Source: Myotis daubentonii
Taxonomy: Eukaryota > Chordata > Mammalia > Chiroptera > Vespertilionidae
Direction: 5' to 3'
DNA: 64,000 bases
Assembly: GCF_963259705.1 (NCBI RefSeq)
Contig: NC_081841.1
Span: 93,653,059 to 93,717,058 of the forward strand
Under the pieces are notes generated by a model. That model was not told where the DNA came from, did no database searches, and saw only the letters and a list, made by a program, of their open reading frames with translations. The number at the start of each line of letters is the position of its first letter. Position 1 is the first letter of the stretch. Positions 48,136-60,160 of this stretch are shown piece by piece. The position numbers were made by a program, and so were the translations under genes.

Positions 48136-51100
48136 TTCTTTTTTGTTTTTTTAAATTCTTTTTATTTAAAGTACTACATATGTCTCCTTTTTTTCCCATT
48201 CACCTCTCCCGGGCCATCCCCACCCCCAGCATATGCCCTCACCCCCTCGTGTCTGTGTCTATTGGTTATGCCTATATGATGCATACAAGTCCTTTGGTTG
48301 ATATCTTACCCCTCCTTTGCCTTCCCTCTGAAGTTTGACAGTCTGTTTGATGCTTCTCTGTCTCTGGATCTATTTTTGTTCATCAGTTTATGTTGTCCAT
48401 TATATTCCACAAATGAGTGATATTTATCATTCTCTGACTGGCTTATTTTGCTTAGCATAATGCTGTTGTATATGTAAGACTTCTTTCTTGTTTACAGCAG
48501 CGCAGTATTCCATTGTGTAGATGTACCACAGTTTTCTAATCCACTCATCTGCTGATGAGCACTTAGGCTCTTTCCAAATTGTAGCTATTGTAAATTGTGC
48601 TGCAATGAACATAGGAGTACATATGTCCTTTCTGATTGGTGTTTCTGTTTTCTTTGGATATATTCCTAGAAGTGGGGTTACTGGGTAAAGTGGGGCTTCC
48701 ATTTTTAATTTTTTGAGGAAACGCCATACTGTTCTCCAAAGTGGATGCACCAGTCTGCATTCCCACCAACAGGGCATCTTTTTCTCCACCATCTTTTCTC
48801 CACATCTTCTCCACATCTTCGCCAGCATTGTCGTTTGTAGATTTGTTGATGATAGCCATTCTGACACATGTGAGATGGTATCTCATTGTTGTTTTGATTT
48901 GCATCTCTTGGATGATTAATGACTTTGAGCATTAGAAAGAGGGCAACAAGAAAAGCCCAGAGTGAGTAGAAGCAAGGAGATAATAAAGATCAGAGTGAAA
49001 ATAAATAATATAGAGACCAAAAAAAAAAATACAAAAGATCAATAAAACCAAGAGCTGGTTCTTTGAAAGGATAAACAAGATTGATGAACCTCTAGCCAGG
49101 CTCACGAAGAAACAGAGAGAGAGGACCCAAATAAGCAAAATCAGAAATGAAAGAGGCGAAATAACAACAGACCCCACAGAAAGGATTGTAAAAATATACT
49201 ATGAACAACTCTTTTCCAACAGCCTGGTCAACTTAGAAGAAATGGACATATTCCTAGAAAAATACGACCTTCCAAAACTCAATAACGAAGAATAAAAAAA
49301 TCTGAATAGGCTGATAACTATGTAGGAAATGAAAGCAGTAATCAAAAAACTTCCAGCAAACAAAAGCCCTGGACCAATTGGCTTCACATGGGAGTTTTAC
49401 CAAACATTCAAAGAAGAAATAAAACCTATCCTCCTCAGACTATTCCAAAAAATGCAAGAGAAGGAACACTTCCAAGCTCTTTCTGTGAAGCCAAGATTAC
49501 CCTAATCCCAAAACCAGATAAAGACACTAGAAAGAAAGAGAATTACAGGCCAGTATCTCTGATGAACATACATGCTAAAATCCTCAACAAAATCCTAGCA
49601 AATCGGATCCAACATTACATTAGAAAGATCATAAACGATGACCAAGTGGGTTTTATCCTGGGGATACAAGGATGGTACAATATCCGCAAATCAATAAACA
49701 TGATACATCACATAAACAAGTTGAAAGATAAAAATCACATAATCATATTGATTAATGCAGAGAAAGCATTTGAAAATCCAACACCCTTTCTTGATAAAAA
49801 CTCTCAGCAAAGTGGGAATAGAGGGGTCATACCTCAACATAATAAAAGCCGTATATGACACACCTACAGCCAACATCATACTCAATGGGTAAAAACTAAA
49901 ACCATTTCCCCTAAGAACAGGAACAAAACAGGGATACCCACTCTCACCACTCCTGTTTGACATAGTACTGGAAGTGCTAGCCATAGCGATCAGATAAGAA
50001 GAAGAAATAAAAGGCATCCAAATTGGAAAAGAAGAAGTAAAACTGTCATTATTTCATAGATGACATGATATTGTACATAGAAAACCCTAAAGACTCCATC
50101 AAAAAAACTAAACTACTAGGTATTATAAATGAATTCAGCAATGTAGCAAGATACAAAATTAACACCCAGAAATGTATGGCTTTTTTGTACAACAATAATG
50201 AACTCACAGAAAGAAAAACAAAACAAAACAAAAAAACAATCCCATTTACCATTGCACCAAAAAAAAATTAAGATACCTAGGAGGTAAAAGACCCGGACTC
50301 AGAAAACTATAGGACATTGAAAAAAGAGATAGAGGAAAACATAAACAAATGGAGGAATATACCGTGTTCATGGATTGGTAGAATCAATATCATTAAAATT
50401 TCCATAGTACCCAAAGCAGTCTATAGATTTAATGCAATCCCCATTAAAATACCAATGGCATATTTCAGAGACCTGGAACAAACTCTCCATAATTTCATAT
50501 GGAATAAAAAAAACCCCAAGTAGCTGCAGCGATCCTTAGAACAAAGTAGGAGGGATCACAATACCAGATATCAAGCTGTATTACAAAGCCATGGTTCTCA
50601 AACCCTGCTTTGATCTGGCACAAGAACAGACATATAGACCAGTGGAACAGACCAGAGAATCCAGAAATCCACCCAAGCCGTTACGCTCAATTAATATTGG
50701 ACAAAGGAGGCAAGAGCATACAATGGAGTCAAGACAGTCTCTTCAATAAATGGTGTGGGGTAAATTGGACAGATACATGCAAAAAAAAATGAAACTAGAT
50801 CACCAACTTACACCATACACAAAAATAAACTAAAAATGGATAAAGGACTTAAATGTAAGACAGAAAAACCATAAAAATCTTAGAAGAATCCATACGCAGC
50901 AAAATATCCGATATATGTCGTAGCAGTATCTTTACTGATACAGCTCCTAAGGCAATGGAAACTAAGGAAAAAAATAAACAAATGGGACTACATCAAAATA
51001 AAAAGCTTCTGCACAGCAAAAGAAACCATCAATAAAACAGCAAAAAAGCCCACTGCATGGGAGAACATATTTGCCCATGTTATCTCCAATAAGGGTTTAA

Positions 51101-51228
51101 TCTCCAAAATTTACAGGGAACTCATACAACTTAACTAAAGGAAGATAAACAATCCAGTCAAAAAATGGGCAAAGGACTTAGACACTTTCGAAAGTGGACA
51201 TACAGAAGGCCAAGAGACATATGAAAAC
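48136..51228 (-). mobile_element. L1 with 5' inversion (twin-primed), nested in old L1
   Basis: 48136-48932 is the minus-strand 3'UTR and ORF2 C-terminus. At about 48933 the orientation flips, and 48936-51228 reads ORF2 on plus, including [20 protein letters not shown] near 49535-49590 and the DDQVGFI block. The plus piece ends 'caagagacatatgaaaacaa', exactly the sequence preceding the 'atgctcaaag' start of the minus piece. The two segments were therefore adjacent in one L1 RNA. The catalytic FADD region (near 50055) is frame-shifted, and stops occur from 49288 on. Flanks 'atttgttttt' and 'gtttgttatt' fit a target duplication. Confidence 0.85.
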
Positions 51229-52226
51229 AAGTTTGTTATTCTTTTTCAAGATTGCTTAGTTATTCTGAGGCTTTTGCATTTTCATATGAATTTTAGTATC
51301 AGCTTGTCAATTTCTACAAAAGATTAGAAGGAATTTTGTTAGGGATTGCAAGTCTTCTGATCCATGAACATGGGATGTCTTTATTTATTTAAATTTTCTT
51401 TAATTTCTCTCACCATTGCTATGAAGTTTTCTGTGTATACATTTTGCATATCTTTTGTTAAACTTACACCTAAATATTCCATTCTTTTTGGTGCTATTGT
51501 AAATGGAATAGTTTTCTTAACTTCATTTTTGGAATTTTCATTGTTAATGAAATATAATTGAGGTTTGTATTTTTATCTTGAAACTTGTCAAACTTGTTTA
51601 TTAGTTTTAGTGAATTCCTTAAAATTTTCTACATAAAGTTATGCCATCTGCAAATAGAGAGTTTTACTTCCCTCTATCAAATCTGGATTCATTTGTATTT
51701 ATTTATTTATTGGATATTTGCCCTGGGAAACTCCAGGATAATGTTAAATAGAAGTAGTGAGAGCAGACATCCTCATCTTGTTTCCATAGAGCACTCAGTT
51801 TTTCAACAGTGGATATGATGTTAGCTATAGGATTTTTGTTGATGTTCTTTATCGGGCTGAGAACATTCTTTTGTATTTTACTTTGTTGACCATTTTGTTA
51901 TGAAAGGATATTGAATTTTGTCAAATTCTTTTTCTCTGTATTCTAAAATTATATTTTTATTTTTTTATTAATATGTTGTATTACATTAATTGATTTATTT
52001 GCATGTTAAACCAGTCCTTCTTTATTAGAAAAAAAAATCTCATTTGGTCATGGTGTGTACAACTTTTATATGTTTCTGGATTCAGTTTGCCAGTATTTTG
52101 TTGAAGAGTTTTGTCTTCTATATCCATAAGGCACACTGATCTCTAGTTTTCTTGTGATGTCTTTTTCTGTTGTTTGTTTAATCAGGGTACTCTCAGCTTC
52201 ATAGAATGAGTCAAGAAGTATTCCTC

Positions 52227-52452
52227 GCCGAAACCGGTTTGGCTCAGTGGATAGAGCGTCGGCCTGCGGACTGCAAGGTCCCAGGTTCGATTCTGGTCAA
52301 GGGCATGTACCTGGGCTGCGGGCACATCCCCAGTAGGAGATGTGCAGGAGGCAGCTAATCGATGTTTCTCTCTCATCGATGTTTCTAACTCTCTATCTCT
52401 CTCCCTTCCTCTCTGTAAAAAATCAATAAAATATATTAAAAAAAAAAAGAAG
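52227..52452 (+). mobile_element. Ves SINE (well preserved)
   Basis: The head is 'aaaccggtttggctcagtgg' with box B 'ggttcgattctgg', and the tail is 'aatcaataaaatatattaaa'. Perfect target duplications aagaagtattcctc flank it. It is one of the youngest SINEs here. Confidence 0.95.
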
Positions 52453-52599
52453 TATTCCTCTTTTAGTTCTTTTGAAGGCTGTGTGAAGCACTAGTATTTG
52501 TTTTTCATTAAATATTTGGTAGCCCAGTGAAGCCATCTGGCACTAGACTTTTCTTTGTGGAAAGTTTTAAAATTACTAATGTTGTCTCATTATTTACAA

Positions 52600-54242
52600 C
52601 TAGAGGCCCAGTGCACAAAAATTTATGCACTCGGGGGGGAGGGGGAGGTCCCTCAGCCTGGCCTGTGCCCTCTCCCAGTCTGGGACCCCTCGGGAGATAA
52701 CGACCTGCTGGCTTAGGCCTGCTCCTGGGTGGCAGAGGGCAGGCCTAATCCCTAGGTGCAGCCCCTGGTTGGGCTCAGAGCAGGGCTGATTGGGGAGTTG
52801 GGGGGCCGCCCCCTGTCATGCACAGAGCAGGGCGGATCAGGAGGTTGTGATGCCACCCTCAGTCACGCTCAGGGTAGGGCCAATTGGGGGGTTGGGGCAC
52901 CGCCCCCTGTCACACTCAAGGCAGGGTCAATGGGGAAGTTGCGGCGCCACCCCCTGTCATGCACAGAGCAGGGCCCATCAGGGGGTTGGGGAGCTCCCCC
53001 CTGTCACGCACAGAGCAGGGTCAATCAGGGGGTTGGGGAGCTCCCCCCTGTCATGCACAGAGCAGGGTCGATCAGGGGGTTGGGGAGCTCCCCCCTGTCC
53101 CGCACAGAGCAGGGCCCATCAGGGGTTTGAGGAGCTCCCCCCTGTCACTAACAGAGTAGGGCCGATAGGGGAGTTGGGGCACCACCCCCTGTCACCCACA
53201 GAGCAGGGCAGATCAGGGGGTTGGGACGCCGCCCTCTATCACCCACAGAGCAGGGCCGATCAGGGGGTTGGGGCGCCACCACTCTCACACTCAGGGCAGG
53301 ACCGATGGGGAGGTTATGGCTCTACCCCATCACACACAGAGCAGGGCCCATGGGGTGGGGGTTTGGAGCGCCGCACCCTGTCACACACAGAGCCACAGGG
53401 CGATCAGGGGGTTGGGGAGCTCCCCCCTATCAGGCACAGAGCAGGGCCGATCAGGGGGTTGGGGCGCCTTCCCCTGTCAGGAACAGAGCAGGGTCGATAG
53501 GGAGGTTGTGGCCCCGCCCCCTGTCACACACAGAGCCGCAGGGTGATCAGGGGGTTTGGGCGCTGCCCCCTGTCACACTGATCCCGGTGCCGGGAGGCCT
53601 CTCGGCTCCACTGATCCCAGTGCTGGGAGGCCTCGCGGCTCTGCTGATCCTGGTGCTGGGAGGCATATTACCCTTTTACTATATAGAATAGAGGTCTGGT
53701 GCATGGGTAGGGCTGGCTGGTTTGCCCTGAAGGGTGTCCTGGATCAGGGTGGGGGGTCCCCACTGGGGTGCCTGGCCAGCCTGGATGAGGGGATGATGGC
53801 TGTTTGCAGCTGGTCACACACCCTTCAGGGTGGGGGTCCCCCTGGGGTGCCTGGCCAGTCTGGGTGAGGGGCTGAGGGCTGTTTTCAGGCTGGGACTGAA
53901 GCTCCCAACTGCTCCTTTTTTTCTTTTTCTTTTTTATTCTGGGCCAGCTTTAGCTTGGCTCCAGCTCTGAGATCCCAGCTTGCTGAAAGCTGGTTTCTGG
54001 GGTTTTGTTTAGCTTCTATATTTGTAACTATGTTTCAAACTGCAGGCTCAGAGGCCGGCAAGGCAGGTGGGGAACGTTGCAGTACTCCGTCACTGAAGCA
54101 AGCAAGCCTCATGTTCAGTTTAAGCTGCCTGGCTGTCGGCCGCCATCTTGGCTGGCAGTTAATTTGCATATCACCCTGATTAGCCAATGGGAAGGGTAGT
54201 GGTTGAACGCCAATTACCATGTTTCTCATTTATTAGATAGGA
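52600..54242 (-). mobile_element. Long HeliBat-type Helitron with expanded minisatellite
   Basis: It has the same family and order as 2343-3787: the minus-strand 3' end (ctagaggcccagtgcacaaa on plus) at 52600, the 5' end (attagatagga on plus) at 54242, and the internal module junction near 53673-53700. It is about 200 bp longer, mainly because of more 47-bp units. It interrupts old L1 cleanly ('tcattatttacaa' / 'taggcctatttag'). No Rep/helicase coding. Confidence 0.9.
52790..53575. repeat. 47-bp minisatellite inside Helitron, about 16-17 units
   Basis: Units are of the form 'gcacagagcagggtcgatca' plus 'gggggttggggagctccccc'. A central block (52960-53150) is nearly identical from unit to unit, pointing to recent local expansion. 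Overlapping frames of 90-236 codons are artefacts of stop-poor repeats. Confidence 0.9.
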
Positions 54243-54960
54243 TAGGCCTATTTAGATTTCTGTTTCTTCTTGAGTCAGTTTAATGAGTTGTGTTCATCTA
54301 GGAATTTGCTTATTTCATCTAAGTTATCTAAATTCTTGGCATACACTGTTCATAATTCTTTTATTTCTGTAAGATCAGTACTGATGTTCCCTCTTTTATT
54401 CCTTGTTTTAGTAACTCAAGTTTTCTCTCTTTTTTTCTTTTCAGCTATTTAAAGGTTTGTCAATTTTCTTTTTCTTTTCAAATAAAGCAACTTTTGGTTT
54501 TGTTGATTTCCTCTATTTTTTTCTATTCTCTACTTCATTTTTTTCCTTTCTCCAACCTTTATTATTTCCTTTCTGTTTGCTTTGTGTTTAGTTTGCTCTT
54601 CTCTTTCTAAAGTGGAATGTTAGTTTTTGATTTTTCTTCTTTTTTAATTATGGGCATTTACAACTGCAAGTTTTTCTCTGAGCACTGTTCTAGCTGCATC
54701 CCACAAATTTTAATAAATTGTGTTTTAATTTTCATTCTTCTCAATATATTTTTAAATTTCCCTTGTGGTTTACTTTTTAACCCATTGGTTATTTAGTAGT
54801 GTGTTGCTTAATGTCATATATTTGTGAATTTCCTGTTTTCTTGTTATTGATTTATAATTCCATTTTGGTAGGAAATCATACTTTGTATAACTTTATTCCT
54901 TTTAAATTTAGCAAAACTTGTTTTATGGCATAACATATAGAAATGTTCCATGGTTAACAA

Positions 54961-55770
54961 TAATACCAGGAAGCTCTTGGCTATCCCTGGTTCTTTATAT
55001 TAGATTTCTGCCTTCTCTGCCATTCTTGTATCAGAGCTTCAGGCCCCCGATAAATTGTTTTTATCAAGATTTCCATTTTTTTAAATAAGCATGAGGTTTT
55101 CTACTTCCTGTTTCAAATAAAGACAATCCCTTCAAGTAGAGATGTAGAGCTCTTTGTCCTTAAGGTGTGCCTTTTCCTTGCAGTAGAACCCGCATGCCAC
55201 TGTACTTGGAGCTGGGGCTAGGGACCCACTTTTCCCAGGGTGACACCCCGGGCACTTGGTGGGAGGGGTGGTGGCAGCCCTTGGTCTTCTTGACCTACTC
55301 CTCCTGGCATGATGAGCAAATTGGGGTGGTAGCAATCAAGGTCCAGTATTCTTTGCCTAGTGGGCCTGGAGTAGAGTTTCCACCAGATGAGTGGGGAATG
55401 GATGAAGGAATGGAAACCCAGGTTCTGGGTGCCTGTCCAGAATAGACCTCTGCACCTCCTTGCTGAAGCTGATGAGAAACACCAGCAGCCTGTCCCCCCC
55501 CTGGGTGAAACCAGCCCCAGACTGGGAGCTGGGAGGAAATGGAGTCCCTGCCTTCTTGGCTGCATATGCCAGAGGTAGAACTTCTGTAACAGAGTTTGTG
55601 GAGTGGGGGTAATAGAAGAGATGTTGGCTCAAATGCCACAAATTCTTGCCTCTTCTCAAATTTAGTAGATTTTCTTGAATAAATGTTTCTCTGTTGGCTA
55701 TTTGCTGTTAGGACAATTTCCAGAGACTTTAAAAAACAAAACTAAACAATGTTCAGTTAAACTGCAGAGT
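54961..55770. other. Unassigned intron DNA, possibly L1 5'UTR
   Basis: 55130-55680 is GC-richer than its surroundings and open in several frames on both strands, with no family I recognise. Its place next to the old minus-strand L1 makes an L1 5'UTR possible. Confidence 0.35.
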
Positions 55771-55778
55771 ATGTATGG

Positions 55779-55985
55779 CAGGGGTCCTCACACTTTTTAA
55801 ACAGGGGGCCAGTTCACTGTCCCTCAGACCGTTGGAGGGCCAGACTATAGTTTAAAAAAAACAACTATGAACAAATTCCTATGCACACTGCACAAATCTT
55901 ATTTTGAAGTAAAAAAAACAAAACGGGAACAAATACAATATTTGTATTTGCATGTGGCCCGCGGGCCATAGTTTGAGGACCCCTG
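55779..55985. mobile_element. Short non-autonomous hAT (OC1-like ends)
   Basis: The ends caggggtcctca and tttgaggacccctg are inverted repeats. The 8-bp duplication atgtatgg is perfect (55771-55778 and 55986-55993). 207 bp, no coding. The 'ggccagttcactgtccctca' interior resembles OposCharlie1-type hATs as I remember them. Confidence 0.93.
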
Positions 55986-55993
55986 ATGTATGG

Positions 55994-57082
55994 CATTGTG
56001 GCTAAACTAATTCATTCAGCTGACATTTATTAATTGCCTACTCCATGACAGACAACTTTCCTTATATTGCCTATAAATGTGTTCTAACCTAGATCCATTA
56101 TTACTATGATTATAGTATTTTAAAGTTATTAATTTAAGCTTACTCTATGAGCCTACTTTTGCAGAATAGCCATTCGTTTGGAAGGAAAATTTGTTATAGA
56201 AAACTATAAGATTTAGTCTTATGAAATGAGTATGGAAAGAAAGCCATAGCATCTGTGAAGCAAAGCAATCAAATGAAGCTTTGGCAACAAAAAAAAGAAG
56301 GAACAACTGACCATATGTGAAATGAGGCAGTGAGTGTTGGCAGCTCAGGAGGCCCTGGGTGTTTCTTTGGTCTTCTTTATACTGCTAACTCTAGGGTTCT
56401 AGACAAAATAATTATATTTCCTCTGCTTCATGTTTTTCCCAACTTTAACTGAAAAATAATGGCTTCTCCTGCACATTGGGTTATGGAGGGAAAAATTAGT
56501 GTAAAGCAATAAAGAATGTTAAAAAATTTGAAGTGCTTTAGGAATGTTCAATGCAAGGGCACCTGTCTATAGTGCTGCCCTCTCTAAAACAGGGATAAAT
56601 ATGTGCCTGTCTTAGGTCCTACCCAAAGCTATTGATGGCAGGAAGTTCTGAAAGGACTTTGTTAAAAACACTTTCACTTGTAAACTGGCTTAACATGTGA
56701 TCTTAGGGGCAGTGTGACGAGGCAAAGCATACATGTTATCTATATGCTGTATATATGCAACATGCTATATTTGTTAAATTTCCTTTTCTAGCAGAGAAAA
56801 AAGAAAACTTGTAAGCCAGAGATTTGTCTTAAATACTACTTTCAAATTCATTCTTCCAAATTGTTTTTTATTATTTTCAGAAGGAAAACTGAAGTCAGGT
56901 CATGCTTTCTTTCTTTCTCTCTCACAGTAAAATGGCCAAATGACGTGAATGTTAATAGAAGAAGCAGAAGTTGTGAATTGTTAACCTATACAGTTGATCC
57001 TAAATTTTAAATTATTGCCTTTATTATCTGGTTAAAATATGTAAGGCTCCTAAACCTGAAGCTCTTGATCCTAAGGTCTTCT
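55994..57082. other. Intronic DNA, no gene recognised
   Basis: AT-rich. A MIR or L2 remnant may lie near 56015-56100 ('catttattaattgcctactc'). No exon is seen. Confidence 0.4.
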
Positions 57083-57094
57083 ATTTTTTATTTC

Positions 57095-57290
57095 TTTTTT
57101 TAATATGTTATTTTTATTATTGATTTTAGAGGGAGAGGAAGGAAAAGGGAGAAAGAAACATCAATCGGCTGCCTCCTGCACACCCCATACCTGGGATCGA
57201 GCCCAAAAACCGGGCATGTACCCTAACCAGGAGTCAAACCAGCGACGCTCAGTAAAACGGATGACGTGCAACCAACTGAGCCACACCAGC
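57095..57290 (-). mobile_element. Ves SINE
   Basis: The tail is on the left and the head 'ctgagccacaccagct' on the right. Near-identical flanks ctattttttatttctt and ctatttttcatttctt mark the target duplication. Confidence 0.9.
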
Positions 57291-57399
57291 TATTTTTCAT
57301 TTCTTAGGAGCCAATCAACCTTAAAACATGTAGGAAAAATCCAGAAAATAAGTATTAAGCATTCCTTGGAGATTAAAAAACATGAATAAAAAGTATTTT

Positions 57400-57540
57400 G
57401 TCTCATTACTTTCTAACAACAACTCAATGAGTAAGAAGCCTTTAATCTCCATTTTGTGAAGAAGAAACTGTGGCCTAGAGAACGTAATGGAATCTCATCC
57501 TAGATCATACAGCTTCTGGAAACAGGATGGACATTTAAAA
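57400..57540 (+). repeat. MIR SINE
   Basis: 'ctccattttgtgaagaagaa', then 'ctgtggcctagagaacgta', then 'cctagatcatacagcttctg' in MIR order. Confidence 0.7.
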
Positions 57541-58089
57541 TAATGATATTAAAAACAAATATTTTCAAAATTACTTAAGTAGTACATATTCTTTGTAAAA
57601 CAAATATATAGGAAATAAACATTTTAAAATAAATAATTATAGGTTTCTATGTGTACATATGATCTCATACATACATAGGGAGGGAGGGATGGAAGGAGGG
57701 AGAGACAGAGAGAGATAGGGGGTGGGGAGAGGGCTGAAAGATAAATAGTAAGTTGATAGCATTGGTTAACCCTGGAAAAGGAAGGTGAGAAGGTGCCAAG
57801 AATGGAAGTATGGAAGTGATGGTCAGAAAAGTCTTTAGGATTATTTGGTGCAGCATGTTTTCATATATAAGTTGAATAAATTTAAACTAGTAATTTTAAA
57901 AATCCTTTTAAAAAATGAGGACAGAAAGCAACATTCCAGATAAAGTTTTACCATTTTTGACTAATTTCTTTGCCCCTTTTCTGGTGACTTCCTCTTTTTC
58001 ACAATCTCCACCCAAGAATGTTGAAAACTTTTCAAAGATAATGTGTACATGAGTTAGTTGATATAGTTAAGATTATAAAATCATTGATG

Positions 58090-58330
58090 ATTAAGTATAA
58101 GGCAGTTGTCATGGTGGTTAAGAACCTGGGTCCAGACCGCCTGAGTTTGAAACCTGGCTTCCTCTTTGTATGACTTCCCTGTGCCTCAGTTTTCCCATTT
58201 CTAAATTTGGGATAATAGTACCTATCTTATAGGGTTGTTGTGAGGCCTAAAGGAGTTATTATCTGTACAGTACTTAGAACAGTGCTTGGCAAGTAGTAAG
58301 AGCCATATAAGGCTTATTATTATTAGTAGT
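58090..58330 (+). repeat. MIR SINE (near full length)
   Basis: 'ggtggttaagaacctgggtc', 'gtgcctcagttttcccattt', 'gttgttgtgaggcctaaagg' and 'agaacagtgcttggcaagta' are the four hallmark MIR blocks. Confidence 0.92.
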
Positions 58331-58477
58331 AGTATCCTAACACTCAGAAAAAACTAATCTAAGTTTTTGTATATCCAGCCAGACTTTGTATGTATGTGTA
58401 CATGTACATACACATACGTATACACTCATGTGGGTAAATATAGATGTATTTTTTATTAAAATTGGACTATACTATTT

Positions 58478-59068
58478 TTTAAAATTCTTTATTGTTTAAA
58501 GTATTACATAAGTCTCCTTTTCCCCCCATTGACCTCTACCTGGTCGCCCCCACCCCCCAGCATATGCCCTCACCCCCCTACTGTCTGTGTCCATTGGTTA
58601 TGCTTATATGCATGCATATAAGTCCTTTGGTTGATATCTTACCCCTCACCCCCTGCCTTCCCTAATAGGTTGGACAGCCTGTTTGATGCTTCTATGACTC
58701 TGGTTCTATTTCTGTTCATCAGTTTATTATGTTGTTCATTATATTCCACAAATGAGTGAGATCATGTGGTATTTTTCCTTCATTGACTGGCTTATTTCGC
58801 TTAGCATAATGCTCTCCAGTCCATCCATGCTGTTGCAAATGGTAAGAATTTCTTCTTTTTTACAGCAGTGTAATATTCCATTATGTAGATGTATCACAGT
58901 TTTCTAATCCACTCATCTGCTGATGGGCACTTAGACTGTTTCCAAATCTTAGCTATTGTAAATTGTGCTGCTGTGAACATAGGGGTGCATATATCCTTTC
59001 TGATTTGAGTTTATGAGTTCTTGGGATATAGTCCTAGAAGTGGGATTAGTGGGTCAAATGGAGTTCCA
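58478..59068 (-). mobile_element. 5'-truncated L1 with target duplication
   Basis: The 16-bp flanks ttggactatactattt (58462-58477) and ttggattatactattt (59069-59084) differ at one base. Between them is an L1 3'UTR with C-rich block plus the ORF2 end on minus. 591 bp long and dead. Confidence 0.92.
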
Positions 59069-59533
59069 TTGGATTATACTATTTCTATTTATTGTAACCT
59101 TCTTTGTACTGAACACTATATTACAAGCATCTTTCCATGCCATTAAATGAAATAATGAATGTTTAAAACAAAAATCAGATGTATTTGGTCTTAATTAGTT
59201 GTGATATCATGCATCCTTTTGACCAAACACATGAATAAACATACGATCAAACAAAATTTTTGACACTACGCTGACTCTGGAATGCTTATAGATTTGATAC
59301 AGCTTACTTAAAAGGTTGAATGGGCACTGATATATCCTACCTAAGTGATATTCAACATTTTACTAAAATGTTCATCTTCAGAGCTAATATACAACATAGA
59401 ATGCTACTTTTGAAGTGTCCCTGGGGGAAAGACACTTGGAATATAGTTATTTGTAAGAAGAAAAATGACATGCAAAAAGTACATTGGTTAGTAGAAAAAA
59501 CATTTCTTTCTCTGCCTCTTTCTGCCTTTTCAG

Positions 59534-59662
59534 GAGATGTTTCACAAAGCCGAAGAATTCCTATCCAAAACAGCAGGTGGTGAGATGGACGAGATGGACA
59601 CATCGGATACCCAGTGGGGCTGGTTTTACTTGGCGGAATGTGGAAAGTGGCACATGTTTCAG
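59534..59662 (+). CDS. PARP11: PARP11 coding exon 2 (start of WWE domain)
   Basis: 129 nt (43 codons, phase 0 at both ends) lie between a cttttcag acceptor and a gtatct donor. It begins EMFHKAEEFLSK and ends DTQWGWFYLAECGKWHMFQ, which is PARP11 residues 7-49. The paired tryptophans and the E of 'WGWFYLAECGKW' belong to the WWE fold, which binds iso-ADP-ribose-type ligands and helps target the enzyme. An internal Met (59537-59539) is the start used by a shorter annotated isoform in other mammals. No frame break, so the exon is intact. Confidence 0.97.
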
Positions 59663-60004
59663 GTATCTCCGTCCCTTGGACATAGCAAGAATGGATTTAG
59701 ATTCACTTAGCGTCATCTTGCGGATGGATAAGATGAGTATAAGCAAACCGGAAAGAAATCAAGCTCTAAGGAAATCAGATTGCTTAACTGAAAGAAAAAT
59801 TAGAAATTCTTCTAGTTCTTTTCCTTTTCTTCCCCCACGTTTTCACAATAATTTATTTAGAAGAAACAGTGTGTGTTTGCCGTGTGTACAGAAGGCGATT
59901 GTGACTGAGAGTTGCATGATAGCAGTACATCTGAGCAACTCCAAGTTTGATTTGGTGGACAAAGAGAAAGGGAAGAGAACAGCCCATATTAAACGCCTTC
60001 TGCA

Positions 60005-60160
60005 CACCAAGTATTATGTTAGGTGTTGTACATAAATTTTCTCCTTTATCCTCATAACAACGCTGAAGCAGATGTTAACACTCGGTCTTACAGGGAAAGT
60101 GAAGCTCAGAAAGTTAATGTATTTTGTCCAGAATCACACAGCTAGTTAATGGTTAAGGTA
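60005..60160 (+). repeat. MIR SINE in PARP11 intron 2
   Basis: 'accaagtattatgttaggtg', then 'gaagctcagaaagttaatg', then 'gaatcacacagctagttaat'. Confidence 0.8.

Larger units (their letters stand above)
42370..54960 (-). mobile_element. Old L1 (3'UTR and ORF2), host of a nested insertion cluster
   Basis: A single minus-strand L1 can be followed from its 3'UTR (42370-42826) through 43587-43833, 47248-47457, 47651-48135, 51229-52226, 52453-52599 and 54243 to about 54960. The intervening 9.3 kb are later insertions. Edges rejoin in the right order, for example 'tggctattatgaata' before and 'ctgttaatacttgta' after the first Helitron. The net old L1 is about 3.3 kb, all decayed. Confidence 0.8.

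Noticed and set aside
49388..50523. L1 ORF2 fragments as a possible active reverse transcriptase
   Set aside because: The reading frame is broken by stops and a frameshift at the FADD region, and the copy is inverted and truncated.
52960..53160. Regular repeats resembling a CRISPR array
   Set aside because: Units are contiguous without unique spacers and lie inside a eukaryotic transposon. This is a minisatellite.
52756..53867. Open frames of up to 236 codons
   Set aside because: Same stop-poor minisatellite in the second Helitron copy. The unit length is not divisible by three, so every frame looks open.
55130..55680. Possible exon cluster in a GC-richer stretch
   Set aside because: Frames occur on both strands with no conserved family or consistent splice sites. 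L1 5'UTR or an unassigned repeat is more likely.
59484..60035. 183-codon open frame over PARP11 exon 2
   Set aside because: It runs unspliced through exon 2 in a different frame and into intron 2. The true exon is defined by splice sites and PARP11 homology.
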